Source: Enchytraeus crypticus
Taxonomy: Eukaryota > Annelida > Clitellata > Enchytraeida > Enchytraeidae
Direction: 5' to 3'
Length of the DNA: 64,000 bases
Assembly (NCBI GenBank): GCA_905160935.1
Contig: CAJHZI010000679.1
Span: 50,001-114,000 of the forward strand
In this document: positions 57,301-64,000 of the stretch, piece by piece
Layout of the letters: every line of letters begins with the position of its first letter
How positions within the stretch are numbered: the first letter of the stretch is position 1
The notes under the pieces: model-generated
What the model saw: only the letters and a program-made list of their open reading frames with translations
Told to the model about the DNA's origin: nothing
Databases searched by the model: none
Made by a program: the position numbers and the translations under genes

Positions 57301-60300
57301 TTGATTAACTGATTGACGGATTAACTGATTGATTGATTAACTGATCAATTTGTTAACTGATTAATTGAATCATTGATTAACTGATTGATGGATTAACTGC
57401 TTGATGGATAAACTGATCAATTGGTTAATTGATTGATTGAGTAATCAATGGATGGATTAATTGATTGATTGATTAACTGATTGATTGATTAACTGTTTGG
57501 CTAGGGCTACTATCGGCGCTCTGACGAGTACATGCCTATAAAGGAGCGACACAACGTTGGTGTTCACTCAGTCGCTCTTGTTCACTCCACTGTTCTTATT
57601 CAGCTTCGTGATCCTGCCACCTTACAGCTAGCCTACGATCCTCCGCCTCCTGGTAAATCTCTTAAATCCTACTCTCTCTCTCTCGCTTTCTCTCTCTGTC
57701 TCTCTCTGTCTCTCTCTCCCTCTCTCTTTCTAATAATTCTCTGTTAGATTACAGCGCCTACATATCTATCAAAACATATCTACATATCTATCGTACAAGT
57801 TTCTATCAAAACTTGTGCATTTTGCCACTTTATCTACTTATGAATGAAAGATTAAGGTTTAACTAATTAGCTAATTATTTTATTAGAAACTTAGCATGAT
57901 TTTCATTTAAGCTCTTCTGTGTTTGCATTAATTGACTTCTACAAAGCTGGTAATGGTTGCAATTGGTCATCTACTCAAGTGCGCGATGAGTGACACAAAG
58001 AAACCTACATAAGACCTGTATTTGTACTCCAATGACTCATTAGCAGTAGGATGACCGAATGGATATTTGAATCCTAGCCGGATCGTGTCTGACAATCTTG
58101 TGATACAGAAACAGACGTTAAACTTAGTTTAATGTAGCTTTATTGGTTGTTAATTGATGAGATACTTTAAAATGTAATAATGTTTCACGCAGTTAGATGT
58201 TAATGTTTTGTCTCTATCTCAGACTACCACGGCCCGACCGATGATATAATAATCCTGGCCCACTCAGCACAGCACATCGCTGTGAACATGAGTCTGATGA
58301 ACAGAGAGTTCTACGGATACATGCTCGTACCTCTAGAGAGCCATAACACTCTGGATGAGGAGAGAGAACAGTTCGTTCACACTAGGCTGGAGAATATCGG
58401 TATCTTATCACGTTGAACTTTTGCTCACGTCGAGTGGTTTGCGCTTTGACTAGTTTAACAGTTAGTTGGCTGGTAGTGGTGTGGTGTAGGACAGAGAGGA
58501 TTTGAGACAGTCTATTTGTATCCCGACCCTGGTTAAACTGGGATTCAAGGGAGGATGATGATGCTGAATTATATCTTAGATTATCTTAACGAATTGAAAA
58601 GTCTCAAATAGGGGATTGACTGATGACATGATGTAGAACAGAGAGGATTTGAGACATCCTATTCGTATCCCGACCCTGGTTAAACTGGGATTCAAGAGAA
58701 GAAGATGATGATGATGATGATTATTGTATGTCTATCTAGACTTATACTTGTTTGCCTAATTAATCCTGTACGTATTGAGAAATAAGACCTGTTCAATCGT
58801 GTGTTGCAGTGTTTGGAGAGGCACTGGAGAGATTGGAATACCTAAGTCCAGCCATGCACAGCAAGGGAAAGCTAGGCTTTGATCAGGTTTGTTCTTTTGT
58901 ATTTGATACAACATGAATGTATAGTTTTTATCGTCCTGTAAATGATGGTTTGACATGAGAACTGGTCCTATGCCATTCATTACACATATATCATATATCT
59001 TGATTAGATGGCAAGCTTGTTACTCGTTTTTGCTGGAAAACATGCAATCAAAAACAGCACCACATATGGTACAGAAATTTTAATTGATTAATATTTTTCA
59101 AACTGTTGTCAAAATTATGGTGTTTAACGGCGCACAGTGATCGTTATAACTTATCTCTTAATGTCCTATGCAGATATGTTTATTTGAATTATTGGGTATA
59201 TTATTGTTACTTTTTATCAATTACTGTCTAAATCATCTGAGGATAAAAAAATACTTCTTCAGTTCCAGCGTACTGTACTTGTCGCATAATTCAAAGCTTT
59301 CTCTCTTCTTTTTTTTAAATATAATTATAGTTAATAATTTGTAATTAAATATCATGCTTATTTCTTTTATATATTTGATAGTCATTTTCAAACTAGTTGT
59401 GTCAGTACACTATTGATCTGCACAGAAAATCGTTATACAACAGCATATTGTATTGTATCGTATTGTATTTAATTTTATCGCAGTGTATTGTGTTGTATCG
59501 TCTTGTATTGTAGTGTGTTGATCTACTTGATAAACCTAGAGCGACGGCCTGACCGCAGAGTTAAGATGTATCATACTGCATGGTATCTTCTTGTATCGTA
59601 TTGTATCATAATGTATTGTATCGTGTATTGTGATGTATTGTATTGTATTGCGCACAGGTCTACATGATAAACCTAGAGCGACGGCCTGACAGCAGAGTTA
59701 AGAGGTATCATACTGCATGGTATCTTCTTGTATCGTACTGTAGCTTAATGTATTGTATTGTATCAGGTATTCTGATGTATCTTATTGTATTATAAACCTA
59801 GAGCGACGGCCTGACCGCAGAGTTAAGATATATCATACTGTATGGTATCTTCTTGTATCGTATCGTATTGTATCGTATTGTATTGTATCGTGTATTCTGA
59901 TGTATCTTATTGTATTGCGCACAGGTCTACTTGATAAACCTAGAGCGATGAGCTGAACGCAGAGTTAAGATATATCATACTGCATGGTATCTTCTTGTAT
60001 CGCATTGTATCGTAATGTATTGTATTATATCAGGTATTCTGATGTATCTTATTGTATTGCGCACAGATCTACATGATAAACCTAGAGCGACGGCCTGATC
60101 GCAGAGTTAAGATGGAGAAATGTTTTGATGAGTTGAGCATCAATGCTACTCACGTGAGAGCCGTGGACGGGAGGTTTGTTCTTCTACTTCCTCTACCGTC
60201 TTCTTCTTCCTCTTCATCTTCATCATCATCATCATCATCTTCTTCCTCATCATCGTCATCATCATCATCATCATCCCTTGAATCCCAGTTTAACTATGAT

Positions 60301-62472
60301 TGGGATACAAATAGACTATCTCAAATCTTCTTCCTCTTCGTCTTCTAATATTCTAAACCTAGTCTGTCTGTGGCTGAGGCAGGCCAAGATTAGGTATGTT
60401 AGATGATTTAAAAACCCACTCATATGTGGATACGAAGAGAAAAGTGGAAGACAGAGCAGAGTGGAGGCGTTATATACCATGGACCTGCTAGTAGGCAGTG
60501 CACTAAGAGAGAGAGAGAGAGAGCGAGAGGGAGTCTGATAGTAAAATGATAGCGAACTCTCAAGACCGGAAGCTTAGAGGTCAAGACCAAGGCCGAAGAC
60601 CGGAAAAAATCGGTTCCAACTGAGAGATCAAGACCAGGACTCAACTGCAAATCTGCGAGTTTTCATTTGTTTCATGACGTGAAACATGACTGCCATTTGT
60701 TCAGATGTTATTCGGAATCTCGTTGTTTGTTTTTTAGAGAATTAAACGACACCTATCTCAAGTCGTTGGGGATCAAGATGATGGAAGGGTATTTGGATCC
60801 CCATGGAGGAAGGTATGGTAACACTGTTGTTATATACTAATACTTACGAAAAGCAACGAATGCTACGTCTTTCTTATTCTCTTCATAGTAATATTGAATA
60901 CCTTTTATGCAAAACTTGTTAATTATTAGCCTATAGACTATAAGCCTTTTGACTACAAGCCTATTGACTATTGGCCTATTGCATTGCCTATTGATTAATT
61001 ATTAGCCTATAGACTATAAGCCTTTTGACTACAAGCATGTTGACTATATGCCTATTGACTATTGGCCTATTGCATTGCCTATTGATTAATTATTAGTCTA
61101 TGACTTTTAGACTATTGTATTAGCCTATTAACTATTATTTTCTGTGCTGGTGGTCTTTGACGTATAGAATCTGTTGAGCGTGAATCTATTCTGCAATCAA
61201 CATGATATTATGACTTGAGCTGCGCCTATATGCTGTTGAACATAAGTACATTGTGAATCTACTGTAACCTGTTTTGCCAATTCTATTACTAAAAGCTAAT
61301 AACATTAGCTTTACCAGCTTTTACTTTTACTCTAACATGTTATGCTATTAAAGCTACTGCGAAAAGCTTACACTCTGTTGCAGGATGATGACAATGGGTG
61401 AAATAGGATGCTTCCTGAGTCACTACAACATATGGAAAGATGTGAGTTGTTCTGTGCAATGTTTTCTCTCACTGACTTTATAGTCTGATGTACCTCTCTA
61501 CATCTGAAGCATTTCATAGCAATTTGTATTCTATAAGAGATTCACTTGCAGTTGAAAAAACATTATAAATAGTCAAAAATAATAACCACCAGTTTATCAA
61601 AACTAATTAACTACTGCTTCAACTATTGATATCACTTAATATTGGTATATCTTATACAATACTTCATCAGACACTAAATATTTACCGAAGAAATATAAGT
61701 TATTATTTATTTTTGCATTTCTGTTTTAAATTTATATGTATGAAATTAAATAAATGAACTTGTCACTATTAAATATAAAATATTTAATATTAATAAATAT
61801 TTAAATACTTAAAATTACGTAAATACTTAATACTTTTTTTAATGCATAAATATTTTACTTTTTATAGTTTTCATTTGATGAATGCATCATTTATTCACGG
61901 GCAGGTTTTGCTGCACGGCTACCAGTCAGTGATAGTGTTTGAGGATGACGTGAGGTTCAGACCTTACTTCCCGCAGAGGCTCCGATATCTCATGCAGGAT
62001 TTAAGCGCTCTCAACTTCCAGTGGGATCTTGTGTAAGTATTTCATTTAACAACATATCTCTCTCTCTTAGTGCACTGCCTACTGGCAGATCCATGGTATG
62101 CAACGCCTCCACTATTCTCCGTCTTCTGCTTTTACTAAGATATATTGTAGAATAATATAGTACATTATAGTAATATAAAGTATATGATATAGTGATATTA
62201 GTATAATATCACTATATCACTTTACCTGCTAATCTTCGCTCTTGTTGTTCTCTTTCAACATTCTCTAGCAAGCTTAAGACTTGCCTTTTCCCACCGTAGA
62301 CATAATCAATCTACCCTGACCATTTTTTGATCACCGGACTGGTTTTCGTTTAGGACCTTACTTCTCAGCACATTTCTTTCGCAGATTGGTCTGGGTGAAT
62401 TGATCTGTAGTGATGTGTGCTGTTGGGGACGTCCCTGACATCATTCCTGGATGAGGAAACGGACGTTAAACC

Positions 62473-62516
<44 letters not shown>

Positions 62517-63152
62517 CTGAACGACATTATATAGTGTCCTTGGGCCTTTTTTTTTTTTTTTATAAAAAATTTTTTTTTATTTTTATTTTTTACATGTTTA
62601 TTTTTGTTTTTATCTATTTTTTTTTTTTGATTTTTTTTTTTTGGTATTTTTTTTTTTTTTTTTTTTTTATTAAATTATTTTTTTTTTTTGTTTTTTTTGA
62701 TTTTATTTTTTTTTTTAAGATTTTTTTTTTTTTTTTTATTTTTTTTTTTTTTCTTTTTTAAATTATTTTTTTTTTTTTTTATAATTTTAATTTTTTTTTT
62801 ATGTTTTTTTTTTTTTTTTAAACCTTTTTATTTTATTTGTATTTTTATTTACCAATTTTTATCTTTTTTTTAGTTTTTTTTTTTTCTTTTTTTTTATTAT
62901 TTTCTTTTTTTTTTTTTTTTTTTATTTATTTCTTACTAATCAGAACATCAAAGAGAGAAATCTCTTATTATTAATATACATGTATAATTGAATTTGTACA
63001 GTTATACCTACTGTAATAATATTAACAACTATTAATATAATTTTATATATTTATATTGACTTAAATGTTTATGTTAAACGTTTATGTTTGTTTAGCTTCC
63101 TGGGACACACGATACTCTAATCTAATCATATATACATGTATATACGTATATT

Positions 63153-63207
<55 letters not shown>

Positions 63208-63300
63208 GTATACATCAGTGATGTAGCCAGGCTCTCCAGTGTAGTGGGTCGGCTCCACCAGCTGAGGATAGGCTGACAGCGCTACCACGTCTCGTGGCTG

Positions 63301-63366
<66 letters not shown>

Positions 63367-63375
63367 GTATATATG

Positions 63376-63412
<37 letters not shown>

Positions 63413-63623
63413 AATTATATTTCTAATATATATTTCATGTGCTTTTTTGTATCGTTTTGTATCTTTTTTATGTCTATCTTTTTGTATGTTTTTACTGTTA
63501 ATTTTGTCTCCTATGTTCAAATTGAAAGTTGACATTAAACTATGAGAATTTAACATACTTAGTAATACATCCCTTTACAGGGTTGTTGTCTTTTAGAATC
63601 GTTAATGGATATTGAAGAAGTCT

Positions 63624-63674
<51 letters not shown>

Positions 63675-63687
63675 GCTATACATATAT

Positions 63688-63731
<44 letters not shown>

Positions 63732-63760
63732 CAGATATATACATAATTATATAGTATAAT

Positions 63761-63815
<55 letters not shown>

Positions 63816-64000
63816 CTATGTATAGCTACCTGGGGCGGAAGCGGCTGTACTCGGACGACGAGCCCTACGTGGGCACCTCTAGGACCCTCGTGTGGCCTCT
63901 CTACTCTTACTGGACGCTCAGCTACATGCTGAGTCACAGTGGCGCCACCAAGCTGATGAATCAACAACCTCTCCAGAAACTTGTTCCTGTTGATGAATTC
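54014..64000 (+). CDS. COLGALT1: procollagen galactosyltransferase (GLT25D/COLGALT family), 13 exons, open at the right edge
   Basis: ER enzyme that adds galactose to hydroxylysine in collagen. 13 exons in consistent phase encode 543 residues to the window end; the full human protein is about 620, so the C-terminus with its ER-retention signal lies outside. A hydrophobic N-terminal stretch ([14 protein letters not shown]) is a signal peptide or anchor. Family hallmarks in order are [20 protein letters not shown], the DxD-type FMDADN (D184/D186), [26 protein letters not shown] opening the GT25 domain, [25 protein letters not shown] and YLGRKRLY, ending at KLVPVDEF. The symbol is used loosely, since COLGALT1 and COLGALT2 cannot be separated here. 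Confidence 0.94.
54405..54612 (+). mobile_element. SINE family B copy
   Basis: gggttcgattct as the B box, then ggactagttatacggaaaat and the end acggttgatcatttctc. Confidence 0.8.
54921..55033 (+). CDS. COLGALT1: COLGALT exon 2
   Basis: Acceptor TGTACAG|G and donor GGAG|GTATCC. It encodes [21 protein letters not shown] family B SINE lies in the preceding intron. Confidence 0.9.
55428..55543 (+). CDS. COLGALT1: COLGALT exon 3
   Basis: Acceptor GTTTCAG|AT and donor CTG|GTAAGA. It encodes [18 protein letters not shown], leading into the DxD motif. Confidence 0.93.
56127..56191 (+). CDS. COLGALT1: COLGALT exon 4 (DxD motif)
   Basis: Acceptor TTTCAG|TTT and donor [30 protein letters not shown] carries the metal/sugar-nucleotide-binding DAD. 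Confidence 0.95.
56817..56892 (+). CDS. COLGALT1: COLGALT exon 5
   Basis: Acceptor TTGCAG|A and donor AAT|GTAAGT. It encodes [20 protein letters not shown] then GFDVN. Confidence 0.94.
56936..56984. repeat. short palindromic duplication
   Basis: taatgtaggctaaagcctac occurs twice in a row; each is itself palindromic around ggcttta/taaagcc. Confidence 0.75.
56990..57185. repeat. foldback element
   Basis: The centre has two 19-20-bp arms (tttaagtccttttagttaa and its complement) around agctg. Matching sequence extends outward with mismatches (ttttccattg, ataaaa). The right half recurs at 51618. Confidence 0.65.
57240..57495 (+). repeat. (gatt)n / gattgattaactgatt array
   Basis: Degenerate tetranucleotide array ending 10 bp before the exon 6 acceptor. 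Confidence 0.9.
57505..57652 (+). CDS. COLGALT1: COLGALT exon 6
   Basis: Acceptor GGCTAG|GGC and donor CCTG|GTAAAT. It encodes [20 protein letters not shown] and [20 protein letters not shown] (gatt)n repeat abuts the acceptor. Confidence 0.94.
58040..58140 (+). mobile_element. diverged tRNA-like SINE
   Basis: atatttgaatcctagccgga as a weak B box, then gatacagaaacagacgttaa as a family A/C-like tail. Confidence 0.4.
58223..58399 (+). CDS. COLGALT1: COLGALT exon 7
   Basis: Acceptor ATCTCAG|AC and donor ATCG|GTATCT. It encodes [20 protein letters not shown] and [19 protein letters not shown]. Confidence 0.93.
58480..58722 (+). mobile_element. two tandem SINE family D 3' ends
   Basis: 58480-58566 and 58600-58722 both read gacagagaggatttgagaca (or close to it), tatcccgaccctggttaaac and tgggattcaag with an (atg)n tail. 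Confidence 0.75.
58810..58886 (+). CDS. COLGALT1: COLGALT exon 8
   Basis: Acceptor TTGCAG|TG and donor CAG|GTTTGT. It encodes [20 protein letters not shown] then Q, just before the GT25 domain. Confidence 0.92.
59521..60062 (+). repeat. ladder of four COLGALT exon 9 edge copies
   Basis: Copies start at 59521, 59658, 59791 and 59925, spaced about 133-142 bp. Each has the exon start (ataaacctagagcgacggcc then tgaccgcagagttaaga), and two keep the gcgcacag acceptor. They diverge into a tattgtatcg-type simple repeat after about 50 bp of exon. None has a donor. Confidence 0.92.
60067..60173 (+). CDS. COLGALT1: COLGALT exon 9 (GT25 domain start)
   Basis: Acceptor CGCACAG|ATC and donor GGGAG|GTTTGT. 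It encodes [20 protein letters not shown] and ATHVRAVDG. Four decayed copies of its first ~50 nt precede it in the intron. Confidence 0.95.
60255..60345 (-). mobile_element. SINE family D, 3' end
   Basis: (atc)n, then tgaatcccagtttaactatg and gggatacaaatagac. Confidence 0.7.
60420..60530 (+). mobile_element. SINE family E, 3' half
   Basis: atataccatggacctgctag, then taggcagtgcactaagagag and a GA tail. Confidence 0.65.
60738..60812 (+). CDS. COLGALT1: COLGALT exon 10
   Basis: Acceptor TTTTAG|A and donor GGAAG|GTATGG. It encodes [20 protein letters not shown] then PHGG. Confidence 0.9.
60922..61102 (+). repeat. ~90-bp tandem duplication
   Basis: gcctatagactataagcctt to gcctattgattaattatta occurs twice in a row. 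Confidence 0.8.
61384..61441 (+). CDS. COLGALT1: COLGALT exon 11
   Basis: Acceptor TTGCAG|G and donor [28 protein letters not shown] is the conserved GT25 'GE(I/L)GC..SH' block. Confidence 0.95.
61905..62032 (+). CDS. COLGALT1: COLGALT exon 12
   Basis: Acceptor GGGCAG|GTT and donor [31 protein letters not shown] contains the acidic EDD motif. Phase 2 out. Confidence 0.95.
62056..62125 (-). mobile_element. SINE family E, 3' end
   Basis: ctctctctcttagtgcactg then cctactggcagatccatgg. Confidence 0.65.
62300..62517 (+). mobile_element. SINE family C, long copy
   Basis: Same order as 40030-40231, ending gaggaaacggacgttaaacc and a 14-unit ATT tail. Confidence 0.88.
62545..62930. repeat. ~385-bp poly-T low-complexity tract
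   Basis: Runs of T broken by single A, G or C. It codes for nothing and may partly reflect sequencing error. Confidence 0.9.
63155..63200. repeat. (ta)n microsatellite
   Basis: Left flank of the inverted COLGALT exon. Confidence 0.95.
63214..63297 (-). CDS. COLGALT-type exon in inverted orientation
   Basis: On the minus strand an acceptor ACATCAG| at 63297 and donor GAT|GTATAC at 63214 bound exactly 28 codons in phase 0. They include [20 protein letters not shown] then PGYITD. By family knowledge this matches the COLGALT segment (..AFS..PLL..PTHYTGDDGY(V/I)SD..) that should come after exon 13 on the plus strand. It lies on the wrong strand and upstream of exon 13, between TA microsatellites. 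It is an inverted duplicate, a rearranged exon or a misassembly. Confidence 0.75.
63305..63412. repeat. (ta)n microsatellite
   Basis: Right flank of the inverted COLGALT exon. Confidence 0.95.
63627..63808. repeat. (ta)n microsatellites before exon 13
   Basis: Several TA runs separated by short unique stretches, ending 17 bp before the exon 13 acceptor. Confidence 0.95.
63826..64000 (+). CDS. COLGALT1: COLGALT exon 13 (partial, runs off the window)
   Basis: Acceptor TGTATAG|C, which joins exon 12 in phase. It encodes [38 protein letters not shown] and PVDEF, ending exactly on a codon at base 64000. Confidence 0.93.

Noticed and set aside
62417..62873. Phe/Leu-rich 'membrane protein' frames
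   Set aside because: Translation of a poly-T tract.

Overview
The window is metazoan nuclear DNA. It is AT-rich, has short exons with GT-AG splice sites, and its introns are full of tRNA-derived SINEs, microsatellites and minisatellites. The gene content (RGS protein, CDK5RAP2/centrosomin-type scaffold, procollagen galactosyltransferase) shows that it is an animal. I see nothing vertebrate-specific and lean towards an invertebrate, but cannot name the phylum.

Layout: (1) 377-9316, minus strand: a gene for a long RGS protein. Three exons at 377-2402 encode a complete RGS box, and two larger exons at 6433-9316 encode a low-complexity N-terminal region. The 3' flank carries a SINE before a possible polyadenylation signal. 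(2) 9317-23107: about 13.8 kb with no convincing host gene. It holds SINEs, a 510-bp terminal-inverted-repeat element, several minisatellites and the 3' end of a dead non-LTR retrotransposon. (3) 23108-53460, minus strand: a 25-exon gene for a roughly 3040-residue coiled-coil protein with a clear CM1 motif (Cnn_1N, Pfam PF07989), i.e. a CDK5RAP2/myomegalin/centrosomin homologue. All 25 exons join in a consistent reading phase from ATG to stop. (4) 53461-54013: a 553-bp divergent intergenic region, probably a shared promoter. (5) 54014 to the window end, plus strand: 13 exons of a collagen galactosyltransferase (COLGALT/GLT25D), open at the right edge (543 codons visible).

The three genes act in unrelated processes: G-protein signalling, microtubule nucleation at centrosomes, and collagen glycosylation in the ER. 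No operon-like logic is expected.

The most unusual observations are as follows. In both large genes, short tandem arrays next to exons are degenerate copies of the exon edge itself, splice site plus 20-60 nt of coding sequence; I count seven edges of six exons. A complete further COLGALT exon lies on the wrong strand and in the wrong order at 63214-63297, between TA microsatellites. A roughly 126-bp near-perfect inverted repeat lies at 38079-38434. Different SINE families appear to share a 3' module. I found no evidence for a new enzymatic or defence system.
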